NCBI RefSeq assembly: GCF_028858725.1
Contig: NC_084771.1
Location: forward strand, 11,746,915 to 11,810,914
Direction: 5' to 3'
DNA from: Colius striatus
Taxonomy: Eukaryota > Chordata > Aves > Coliiformes > Coliidae
Length of the DNA stretch: 64,000 nt
Each line of letters starts with the position of its first letter. The first letter of the stretch is position 1. Shown piece by piece: positions 25,301 to 37,300 of this stretch. The notes beneath the pieces were generated by a model. The model saw only the letters and a list, made by a program, of their open reading frames with translations. It made no database searches and was not told the origin of the DNA. A program made the position numbers and the translations under genes.

Positions 25301-28300
25301 TGGGCTGCAGAGCTGGGCAGGCTGTCAGAGGACACAAGGAGCAGCCTGCTGTCACTGCCATTGCAGCCTCAGCCTGTCTAACACCAGCTCTCCATCCCCA
25401 CGGGGGCCACAGAGGAGTCTGCACACTCCCCTCCTCACCTGGAGTCCATACCCCAGGGAGAGCCCAGGAGATCCCACTCTGAGCAGACCCTAAGGGCTGC
25501 AGGGCTGGCAGAGCTGGGGAGCTCTGGGAGGCAGCACATGTGGCAGCTCCTGCTGATGGGACACTCACCTCTTCTTGCTGGGGATGACCCCGATCTGCTC
25601 ACTCTCGCCGTGGGGTGTGACAAGCCTGGCTTGCCACCACTCGTCATCAGAGGCATTAATGACGTGCAGGATGTCCCCGTAAGAGAAGCTGAGCCCCTGG
25701 CTGGGCAAGCAACTGTCCCGGGTCCGGTCATAGTCAAACAGGGCTCTGTGGAGGAGCAGAGAGAGGAGCAATGCCTTCCCTGAGCACATCCAGACAGGAG
25801 GGCAGTAGCACTGCTGACCTCCTGGGGCACTGTTGCCTTCATACCTTGAAGCATTTAAACCCAAACTTTGGGGAAGGCTCCTGCCAAGCAGCCCCCAGCA
25901 CAGCCCCCCCACTGCAGGGTCAGCACAGGCGCTGGCTTGGGCAACTCAGGAGCAGCACTGGATCAAACCAACTGGCCCCTGGCCTTTGCTGTGAGAGGAA
26001 CCACAGAGGCATTGAAGGCAGCTGTGGTTAGTGAGCAGAAGCTCACGTGACCTCAAGAAAGCAGCAGCGTGCAGGCAGTGGGGAGATGGGGTGTAGGGCT
26101 GCTCCCCACCATCCCTCCTCCCTGGCTGGGGGAGGGGTTTTGCAACAAACCAAACCAAGGCTGACCAGAAGGGACATCCCCTGCCCTGCTCATTACCCCC
26201 TTACCCTGTGGGGATTCCTATGGGGGTCTGAAAACACACGATGCAGACAGGAGGGCTGAGGGACCGTGTGGCAGGTCCCCATGGAGCAGAGGAGCTTTAA
26301 GGGCACTTGAGACGTGGTCAAGGCACCTGGTCTAAAATGGGGAGGTGCCCTGTGTCTCCCCTACGTGTCCAGGTACATCCTGTTCCCAGGTTGCTCAGGG
26401 TTGGAGCGGCTCTCACGCTCAGTTCCTCTGCACCCAAGCACATCCCCTCACACACTGGAGACAGAGGCAATGCACCACAGGGCATTTTAGCCAGAGGCAA
26501 AGAGTCCTGGCAGGCAGCTCCTGGCCAAAAGATAAGGCTGCTCATAGCTGGCAGGTCCCTGTGAGGCCAGCACCATTGTGAGTGAAGCAGCAGCCAAGGC
26601 CGAGAACTGGTTGGGCCGGTTCCCAAGCAGAGGCAGCTGCTGGGCACTGCCCACACCACACACCCTGCCCTGCAGCATGACCCTGCAGCTCCACAGCAGC
26701 TCCCAGGGCAGGCAGTGTGTGCAAGGGCCAGACACCTGCAAACCAGAGGCACCAGGGATTTGCTTCCCCAAGGTGTGAAGCTCCTGGGGCCTGGCCCCTG
26801 GCTGTGTCAGCACCCAGGGCACAGCACCCTGGGTGCTCCCCGGGGCACAGGGGCAGATGGCAGCGTGGCCACTCTGCTCTGTCCCTATGCTGGACACAGC
26901 ACACGCAGCCTGGAGAGCAGATGGTTTGGCTGGAGGGCAGGGGAACCGTGCCAGGGCCTGCACAGCCTCCACCCGTGCGCGGGCACGGCTCCCACCAGCC
27001 CTGTCACCGCCCAGCACAGACCCATCGCAGGTGGACTTTGCCCTGCCGCAGCTCCAACCTGCCTCACCCCGTCCCTGCCCCGTCCCTGCCCCACAGCTGC
27101 AGCTCCAAAACCCAGGCTGAGGGCCTGGCACCCCCAGACCGGCTGCTGTGGGCAGCGGGGTGCCCGGCTGTGGCCCAGGCAGCAGCATGTGAGGAGCAGC
27201 ACAGGCTCACGGGCTGACTCAAGCAGTTGGGCAGCAGGTCCTGTAATTGCTGTGCTGTGCTGTCCTGTGCAGCTCAGCTGGTTTCAGCAAAACCCTGCTC
27301 GAAACTACCCCACCCAGCAGGGCTGGGGCAGCCCAGTGCCTGCACATCTGGGGAGCGCGAGGGCACATCTGGGGAGCTGCCCAGGAGCGGGGAGGGCTGT
27401 GCTGGGGGAAAGCTCTCACCCTGGGATAACCCTCCCAGCGAGGCACTGCCTGGCTCCTGGCTGAAGCCACTCGGGTGTGGATGGGAGGGGATGCAGCCAA
27501 AGCCACGTGGAGGGATGCACCGAGACAAGCAGCAGAGGCAGTGGGGAGCTGTCTGGCTCACAGGTATGGCCCAGACATGCAGCATCCAGGCAGGGAACTC
27601 ACGCTCAAGCTGGACCCAGCCTAAACCCTGCTCCACCCATGGGGGTGTCCATGAGACAGCAGGGGAGCAAGAGCAGGACCAGCAAGGTGTTTGCTCCACA
27701 CAGCAGCCAGCTCACGGCACAGCCCCAGCACAAAGCCCCAAGGTGCTAAATCAAGCAAGATGCCTGCAGAGCCTCACAGGAAGGTGTGAACTGTAGGAAC
27801 CAGGAGCTCTCCTGCCACACTGGGCTTGCATCAGCTCCAGCAACAGCCTGAAACCCCTCTCTGTGTGGAGCAGCCATGTAGTGGGAGATGAAGGCTGAAG
27901 CTGTTGCCTTTGTCATCCTCCCTACAGGGAAGCAGCATCCCTTGGCTCCTGCCAGCCCTCAGCTGCAACAGGGTGTGCAGGGCGAGGATTTACAGGATTA
28001 TTTTAATTACCAAGTTAAAATTACTCACTAGCTGTCACCCCACTCGTGCAGTGTTGGGCAGGAGGTGGCAGCAGGCAGGCAGCAAACAGAGGCTGCCATG
28101 GCAGTGCAGGATTTGGCAGCAGTTAGAGCTGCATGGTTGTTTAACCCCTGCCTGCCCCTGCACCTGGCTCCAGACCAGAAATGCATTGAGGGCTCAGAGC
28201 AATAATCCTCCTAAGAGCTCATCTCCCCTGCAGCCAGATCCTGCCGCAGCAATGGCAGGAGATGAGGAGAAGCCTGTTAGCAGAGAGTAGTTCAAGAAGA

Positions 28301-31300
28301 ATGCTCTGAACGCTGCCCTGAGCAGAAGTGGCACTGATCTCTGGCATTTCCCTGTTTCCCAGCAGTTCCCACTGGGTCAGCCTGGCCAGCAGCTGCCCAG
28401 AGCTCTGGACGGACAACAGCACTTTCCAAAGCAGAGCAGCCCTCAGAAGAGCCACTTGAGTGCTGAACCTCTTGCTCCAGTGAACAACTGCAAAAGCAAC
28501 ACTCTCCCTGCTGCACCCTCTGGGCTTCACGATGCATCTCCCACGCTGGCTTCCAGGCCCTCTGAACCACCCATCCACAGTGGAGCTGCACAGCCTGGGC
28601 TCAACCGTCCCACCCTGCACCCGCTCTGTGGGGACAGAGCCAAGCCACCTGCCTCTGGCTGCCCGGAGCAGGGCTCAGGCAGGGAGGGCCGAGCCTTACC
28701 GCACATAGAGAGATCTCTTCTCGCTTGTCCGGAGCGAGCCGGAGCCGGAGCTCATGCTGCTGTTCATCATCTGCTCCCTCAGGTCGTGGATCTTGGACTC
28801 GAAGCGGCTGTACTCTGTGGGGAGAGAGGTGGTCACTGCAGGCAGGAGCTGCCCCAAGCCATCCCCTGCACCAAGCAGGGCACAACTGAGAAGTGCCGAG
28901 AGGCGGTGACAGTCTGTCTGTGGGGCATCTCACCCATGAGCTCATCTGTCCCTGCACATGAGGGAGGATAAAGCTGAAAAAGCTGCAGCTCCCAAATCCA
29001 CCCCAAACCCCTGCACAGGCATCTTGGGCCAAGACCTCCACCATTACTGAGTTGCAGCTCAGCGAGGAAATGGCTGTACAGGGCTCAGCAAGCTGCTGAC
29101 CTACAGAGCAGCGCAAAGTGTGCAGGGAAAGAGCCCATCACCATAAGGAGGAGGAATCCACCTTTCACTCCTACATCCCAGCAGCAGAGAGCTGCAGGAG
29201 GAGCTGGGGAACCCTCCAGAAGCTGCTGCCACCAGCTCCCTGCCACGTGGGATGGGAGCAGCCGCCACCAGCCCGACCTTCAGCCCAGTGTAAAGGTCGA
29301 GGCAGCACGCAGAGGGTGGAGGCACCGGCTCTGCTCAGCCAGGACCGACCAGGGAGGGCTTGTCAGGCGGTGAGCAACCGCAGCAGCGTGGCACCAGGGA
29401 TGCTGCTGGCACTGCCACAGCCCACCCGGCAGGTAATCACCCAGGATTGTGTACCCTGTGCACACACTGCAGTCACATTCCCACGTCCTGGCAAGAGGGG
29501 ACGGGTCTCATCCCTGCTGTATGGCCCAGAAAGCCCTGTCCACAACCCTGCTGTTTAGATGTGGCTGAAAACACCCTGAGGGCGTGCTGGAGCGGCAGCC
29601 CCTCACCCTGCAAGGGGAGAGGAGATGGCTCCAGGTGCAGACATACACAGTGCTGGGCTTGTGCAGCTACAGCTTGGTGCTCCTGACTCTCCTGGACCCA
29701 CCTGGGCATCCCCCTCCCACATCCAGCTGCCAAAGATGCCTTTTTACTTAAGGACTGAAAAAAAATGTGATAGACACAAAAATTGCCAAGTGGCCCACAA
29801 GAACTCCACAGGAAGACCTTCCCTCACCTCTGCACATTAAATATGCCACATGCCAGGCAGGGTCAGCCTGCACAGGTCACCAGGCACTCCCCTCCATGCC
29901 AAGGGGCACCCACTGTCCCTGCCTGCCCTCCTGTCAGCTGAGGGAAATGCAGAAACAGCCAGGCATGGGTGAGGCTTATTTTATAGGAGAACTGAATTCT
30001 GACACCAAAGCAGCCCTTCTGCAGTTGCCAACCTGCACAGGGGTTTTCCAGAGCTTCTGGCAGAGGAAGGGAAGCTGTGTGTGCTCCACACCTCTCACCC
30101 CACACAGGGGACCACGACATCTGCAGCACGGCTCATTCTGCCCCAGAATGCCCATCAGCTCATATCCCAAAGGAGCATCTGTTAGAAGTGGCTACAGCTG
30201 CTGCTCCGTAATCCCTCTTTGTTCCAGAAGAGCTCTTTCCCCTGGAGGGTTGCTGAGGTGGGTGCTACAAGCCCTGACCCAGCTGAGTCATCCTGAACCC
30301 CCTGGCAGCACAGACCTCACCCCCACATCACACCCTTCTCAATAAGCCCGGCTTGGAGGAAGCGCTGCCTGGGATCAGGCAGGCAGAGGAGGGCAAAAGC
30401 AGGTTTAGCTACCACTGGCATCAGGGTGGGGATGCCAGGAAGACAACTTTGGGTGTCACCACCCTGCCAGCACCTGCGTCCCCTGCATGCAACCCAGGGG
30501 TACAGCTCTCAAACACCCCCACCACTACAGGGGCACTCCATGGAAAGGGACTTTCCAGCTTTGCTGGAGTGGCCACGCTGCTTGGAGGGGCTGGAAAAAG
30601 CCCACCAACAGGAAAAGAAGCAGAAGCCAGGCTGGATGCAGCAACCTGAAGGACACAGGGGCTGCTCTGGCTTTATTCCCTGGAGTGCAAATGTAACCCT
30701 GTTCTAGGAAGGTCTCCCAAGGAGACACTGACCATAGGGCAGAGAAGCAGCCATCTCTGAAGGCAAACTTGCCACCTCTCTTCCAGTGCAAAGAAGGCAA
30801 AGTTACCCCAGGAGTGAGCAAGGGATGCTCCCAGAAGCCACCAGCCCCCCCATATCTGCATGTTGGAGCAGCCTCTCAAACAATGCCCAGCAGATAACTC
30901 CCAGAAAGTAGCACTCCTGCCTTTGCTCCTTGGCTCACGGCCACCTTGCCTCTGCATCCTAGAAGATCTCCTGCACAGCCAAAACTCCCCCGGGAAGCTT
31001 GTCCACAGCACATCGGCGAGGTGAGATGCAGTTGGTCCCCACCTCCCTGGCATCTGCGTGGCACTCAGGTGCCAGACACGATCAGGACACACTTATCAAG
31101 ACTGAAAAATATGCCACAGGTGACCTGGTGCCTCTTGCCGTGAGTGCCACATGCCAGGAGGGGCCAGGACGTTTGCTATTCCCACTCAGCACCTGGATAA
31201 AAACACTGCTCCACCCTCCCGTTTCTCTGCCCTTCTCAGGGTGTGGGTGTCCCTGGAGCAGGGCCTGATCCTGCACTGTGAGTGAGCTTGGCACCAGGAG

Positions 31301-34300
31301 CAGGATACAACCCTGCACTGTGCAGAGGTCACAGATCATTAAGATCAGGCAGGGAGCTCCTGCTTGCACAGAGGATCCCCAGCACCAGCACATGCTTGTG
31401 TGCTGAACCTCAAACATATCCAGCAGAGCCAGGACAGCAGGTCTGCAGTGGTTCCTGTGTACCAGGAGACAGGTCACTGGCAGAGAGGGGAGCAGCATAA
31501 AGCCTCACACATATGTCCTTCTCTCTCCAGCACACAACCTGCCCACCCAGGGCCAGGCTGGCTCCACACGGCCAACAGCAGAGCCCAGGGATGCTCGGCC
31601 ACAGGCTCCAGCCCAGACATCTGCAAAAGCTACACCTAGCTTCATCCTTCCCCTCCAGCCCAGCATTTAATTGCTTTCAGCAAATGGAAGGGAGCACAGT
31701 CATGGGGAAAGCTTGGAGGCTTTTAAAAGTCACTGTACAGCCCTGGCACTTCCCTTTCAGCAGGTCAGAGAAATGCTGTCATGTGAGGTTTTGTGTTCTC
31801 CGGTGAGGAATAATATCAAGGGTTAGCTGTGTGAGGCAAGAGGAGAGGGAATTGCCAAACTCAAGTGCTGGTAACAGCATCAGGCAAAGGTCAGGGGGCA
31901 AAGTGCTCCAAGGGAAGGGGCCTCACAGACAGCTTGGAAGCAGCATCACAAAGAACAGCCTCCTCCTTGACTCCAATAGTGGTCAAAGGCTCAGAGGAAT
32001 GGCAGGAGAGCAGCTCCTCTTTCTACCCTTCCTTGGTTTTGTTTTTGCTTCTTTCCACTGCTAATGCCTCATAGGACCCCACAAAGTACCCTGTCACCCA
32101 ACACTTGTGCAAGCAGCTTCTCTGCCCCCTCAGAGCCCCAGCAAGGTCTGATGCAGAACATGCATGCACTCATCCAGTATCCCACAGGCAAGCCCTACCT
32201 GGGACAAGGGACAGGTAGCATACTCTGCCTCTGCTAGCAGGAAGGGCACCCTCAAAGTCCCTTTCCATCATCATCTCCTCCAGCTGTTTCCACAACCATG
32301 ATGCACAGCCAAGAAGCAAACACTGGGGAGCACACGTCCCATCATGGGGACCCAGCCTTAGCTGCACCTGGGGCTCACACTGCGGAGACCTCTTGCCTTG
32401 GCTCTCAGGCCTTCCAAGCCTCCAGAGCACTGAGCTCAGCTCCCAAGACACAACAGCCTGTGTTTCACATCAGCAACGCTGATTCCCAGGCCGGCTGCAG
32501 CCCGGGTGCTGCTGCCCACACGTGCCAGGAGCCACGGCAGACCCGGAAAGCCACGGGTTACAAAGCACCGACGCTTCAGCCTTAGCCTAAAGGGGCTTCA
32601 AAGCATTTTGTCTTGTTTGTCCTTTAGGAACCACTCTTGGTTGGCATCTTTGCCAAATCTCAAGTGGCAAAGGGAGCCAGAAATACAAGAATGTTAAGTG
32701 CTTCCTGGAAAGAAAGAAAGAAAAAAAGAGCCAAACCAAACAAACCCCACACCCAGAGCACGGCCCGGGGCGGCACTAACGGCCCCGCGCCCCGGCGGCC
32801 GCGGCTGGGGACCCGCAGGACGCCGCCCAGCCGCGGCACAAGGTGAAGGGCGGCTCCAGAGGGGCAGAGCAGCCGGGGCAGGAAGCCAGCGGGGCCCGGG
32901 AGCGGCACCCTCAGCCGGGGCCGCGAACCGCCGCGGTGCCGCTCCGGCCGTGCAGCGCGGCAGCAGCCCCGGCGCCCGCGATGGCCGCGCTGCCAGCCCG
33001 CGGAGCCGCCGCCTGCCTCCCGCCGCACGCCGGACCGCCGGCCCGCGGCGCCTTCGCCCCGGGGACTTGATAAACGGGAGGGCGGTCGCTGGGGCAACCG
33101 CTCGGAGCCGGGGATGAAGCCGCACCCGGCACCCGGCATCGAGGCCGCGGTCCCAGCCCCGCCCGGTGGTCGCGGCGGGGGGTGACCGTCCCGGAGCCCA
33201 TCGCGCTGGCGCAGAACAGAGCGGCCCGTCAGGACGAGCAGGCGGCCGCCGCACCCCCGATCCCCTCCGGATCCCTCCCGGGCCCCGCAACGAGGCCCCA
33301 CGGGACGGCACGGAGCGGGACCCGCCGGCAAACAGACCCTCCCCGCCGGAGACGACCCCTCTCCCGGCGAGGCCGTCCCCACCGCGCCGGCCCGGGCCCG
33401 GGGGCAGCGACGGGCCCGGGGCGGCGCAGACGGGGCGGCCGGCGCCGCGCTCACCTGCAGGGGGTGGGGGAGCGGCGGGGGGGCGGCGGGGCCCGCGCAG
33501 CAGCCCCGGAGCCGCCGGCCCGCACACAAAGCCGCGCAGGCACCGCCGGCGGGACGCGGCCGCCCCGCCCCCCGCCCAATCCGCGCGCGCCCCTCCCCCC
33601 GCGCCGCCCCGCGCCGCCCCGGCCTCGCGCCGCCCCGCGCCCGCCCCGCGCCCCGCGGTACCTTCGGGCCGGTACTGAGCCACGATCGTCACCGACTGCC
33701 CCGCGCGCTTCAGCGCCGCCGCCGCCTGCTCGTGGGTGGCGTTGCGGAGGTTGACGCCGTTCACCTGCCGAGACACAGCGGCTCCGCTGGACCGGACCGA
33801 CCGGGTCCCCGCAGCCCGGCCCACACCGGCACCGGGATGGACCCTGCGGAGCTGTGTCCCGGGTGGCAGGGGACAGCCATCCCGCGGGGCTGCTGCGGGA
33901 GGGGGCACTGGGCAGCCCCAAGACTCACCGAGAGGATGCGGTCTCCCCTCCGCAGCTCCCCACTGAGGTCAGCAGGGCCTCCGGCCAGGATGAAGGACAC
34001 GAAGATCCCCTCACCATCTTCCCCTCCAACGATGTTGAAGCCCAGTCCGGTGGAGCCTTTGTGCAGGATGATTTTCCGGGGCTCCCTAGAAGGACAGACA
34101 CGGGACATGGATACATGAGGGTGAGAGGCAGCAAAGCTGGTGAGAGGGTGGGCCATGCCTGAGCTTCCCAGCACAGCAGCGGGGCTGGAGTCACCCCGAG
34201 TGCCACCTGGCATGATTCAGCCCTCAGCATCGAGGAGGCTGATAAACCGGGAGAGGTGCGGGCAGTTGCACGACTGCTATGAGACAGAGCACAGATGGAG

Positions 34301-37300
34301 ACAGAGCATCCACTGTGAAATCACACACAGAAACATCAGACTGCGAGGCGGCAGCGGATGCTGTGAGTCTCGGCATCGAGGACGCTGTGGTCGTGCCAGG
34401 AGAGGGGGATCAGGCCCCTCTACACCCACACAGGGTGGTGAGCGTGCCTGCAACCCCACACACTCCCACACCACAGGCCCTGTGCGGCTCAAAGATTGAG
34501 ATTTGCCGATGATGACAATTGTTTTACAGCTCAAAAAAGAGGCAGGCAGAGGCAGAGAGGCTGCCTGGCATCGCACAGCTCCTGCGTCAATTTCCGCCTG
34601 GGAAACAAAGTCTGATGGGAGCAGCAGCAGCAGCTCTGAGCTCAAGCACTGGATTAAAGTACGAAGGAATAAATGCCAGACAATTAGCACAGGCTGGTGG
34701 TGACTGTCATCCAACACGATGCTGGGGACCATCAGCGCCTCCGTGGCAGTGACCGGATGGATCCTGGCTGCTCCGGTGGGTACCACAAGGATCGAGGACC
34801 TGACAGTGTGCTCAGCAGCCTGATCAACCCTGTGCCTGCTGGGGAGCTGGGGGAGATCTCTGGAACGTGGTAGGAGAGATGCTGAGCAGATGGCATGAAG
34901 CCCTGCAGGCTGGCAGCGTGTTCCCAGGCTGCTCTTGTCACAAAACATCTTCAGCCACTCAGGGCAGGCTGGAACATCACTGCTGTCACCTGAGTGGATG
35001 GGGGAAGGTTTTGGTTCTTTCATGGATGCAGGTGGCAGGATTTGCCTCCATGGACACGTGCCAGCAGCCAGGAAAAGTCTCCCACCATCCTTCCCCATGG
35101 GGGAGTCCTGACGAGCTGAATGTTACTTAGCTCCAGGCAACCACCTTATAAGAAGCAAGAGGAGCAGAAGATGACCAGACAGAAGTGCAGGATGTCTTGC
35201 AAGAAAGTCTTGATGAGCTCCTGCCCTGCCCAGACCCCAGCACAGACTGACCCTCCCGGCTCTCCCAGCTGCTCCTCTCCCCATCCCTGTCCCTCCACTA
35301 GGCACAGATATATCCTGGTCCCCTGCCTCTAGTCACACTTGCTCCTGTGGCCTTGCTGGAAGGGGACAGGGACAGCTGTCCCCTGTGGGACATGGATGAT
35401 GAGGCACTGCCAGTGCATACCTTGGCATGGCAGGCTCTGCTGGCAGCACTGGCTGGGAAGTGTGAGGGCAGGAGTGTTCTGCGCCATGGCCTCCCCACAT
35501 TGCCTGTCTGTCTTTTGCTGTCTGCAGGGCTCACAGCATCCCTGACCCCGTGGTTCTACACACACCATGCATCACCACAGCCCCTTGCTCTCAAACACAG
35601 AGGTATGGCAGAGTTCTAACTCCAGCTACACATTTCTGATGAGGCAGAAGCTGAATCTACCTTGTGACCTTCAGAAAACACCTCCTTTATCCTCCTGGCC
35701 TTTGGATGCATTCAAGCTCTGAGCTAAGCAGAGCTCAGGATGCAGCTGGGCCATAACACGGGGCTGGGATGCACTGGGACCAGGAGGAGATCAGGGAAAT
35801 GCCATTGGGGTCAAAAGAATCTCAAGCCCAAGCCCCCAGGTTGCCACCAATGTTTGGTTGTGAAGGGGCAGGGAGGGCTGCAGCCATCAGTCCCTCTGCA
35901 GCAAAGCAATGCCTGGGGCTACAGCACTCCCACAGGGAAAATAAAATAGGTCAGATTTCTGGATACTGGATCCAGGCCAGGACCTCTGCTTCTCCTGGGG
36001 AACGGCTGGTAGGAGCCTCCTGAGAGAGAACTGCTTTTTCAGGGGAGTTGCTGCCTTTCTCCACCCCAGTGAAATGCATTTGGACCATGCTGGTGCCAGT
36101 GCCCAGGGGGTTGTGGCTGGGGACAGGCCCAGCCCTCTGCAAGGCAGCACCATCCTCTAGTGGCCACCAGCACATGCTGCACTGGGGCCATCACAGACCC
36201 ATTCCTACTGGTCTCAGTCCACCTGGGCCGTGCTGTTCTCTCCACTCTCTGGCCTCCAGACAAAGACATTGGCATGTACAGGGAGACACACTCTGATGGG
36301 ACTGGGGTCCCTGGCCAGAGCCAGCCTGTGGAACCAGCACCATTGGTGCTAGGACCTGGTGGGAGAGAGGGGGCACAGGCAGAGGCACCTGGCCATGGCT
36401 GAGCACCAAGAAGCAAGAAATCCCTGTGACAAAGATGAGGAAGGACAACGGACTCTGGCAGGTGCCAGTGCCCCACAGAACGGGACAAACCCAGCTGAGG
36501 CTATGGCATCTTCCACTGCAAATACAACCCCAAAACCAGCCTGGGACCTTGATCCTAACTGCAGAGCCAGCCCTAAGCCTAATCTGAGTGTCTGACCTAA
36601 GAATACAACCTGAGCCCTACAGCCCTGGCCCTGAGGATAGCAAACCCAGAGCAGGCTCAGCACTGGCCCCAGGGCTGTTGCATGCAGAGGGAAAGCTGTG
36701 AGCCTGGGCAAGCAGAGCAGGATGAGCCAGGTCTTGCTCTCCTGTCCTCAGCATGAGGCTTTGCAGAAGTTTTACACCACGTTTAGGCTCACAGCCATGT
36801 CTCCTTTGTGCTCCTCTTTGTTTCCTGGGTTCGGGAAACAAACTCAATAGTGCAGCATAAATGATGCTAGTGGAGAAAAGGGGGACTGTGCCAGGGCTGT
36901 GCGGGAAGCTGTCAAGCCTGGGGCTTGCAGCTGGTGAAATGGCACCCAGGTGCACGTGGTTTGGGATGCCAGGCTTGGGGAGCACAGCAGGAAGAGCCCT
37001 ACATGTACCCAGAGCTGTGCCTCCCTCAGCCCCTCACCCCCAGCACAGCTCTGCTCTGGGACATCCATCTCGCAGCCTGTGGCACTGCTGGCACCAAATG
37101 GCTTTGCAAGGGCAGGGAACACCTTGTATTCCAGGTATTGTAAAACAAGTAAGAGAACAAAGCTGAAATGCAGATGAGGCTTGGGAAGGAGCAGGAGTGG
37201 CAGAGGGGAAGGGGGGGATGCAGTGAACCAGGGAGCGATACAGCAGGGCCAGTCTCAGAGGAGTGAGCACTGAGCTCACTGCGGGGCCTGAGCTTTGCAC

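Larger units (their letters stand above)
16399..28699 (-). other. Introns between E11 and E21 of DLG3
   Basis: The intervals between the listed exons in this span (about 0.5-3 kb each) are GC-rich single-copy sequence. Many chance open frames occur on both strands, but none shows a domain or conserved motif. I see no RNA gene or transposon in them. Confidence 0.6.
32755..33900. promoter_or_regulatory. Internal CpG island over DLG3 E10
   Basis: About 1.1 kb with very dense CG dinucleotides and G+C around four fifths by eye. It has GC boxes (ccccgcc types around 33560-33660) and a CCAAT at 33576-33580 on +, i.e. inverted for DLG3. Islands inside genes often mark alternative promoters; mammalian DLG3 is known to make N-terminally shortened isoforms. 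Promoter activity here is inference. Confidence 0.6.

Noticed and set aside
32694..33908. 404-codon minus-strand open frame
   Set aside because: It contains the real exon E10, but the rest is GC-rich intron and island with few chance stops. Only the 207-nt extension to 33455 is considered plausible.
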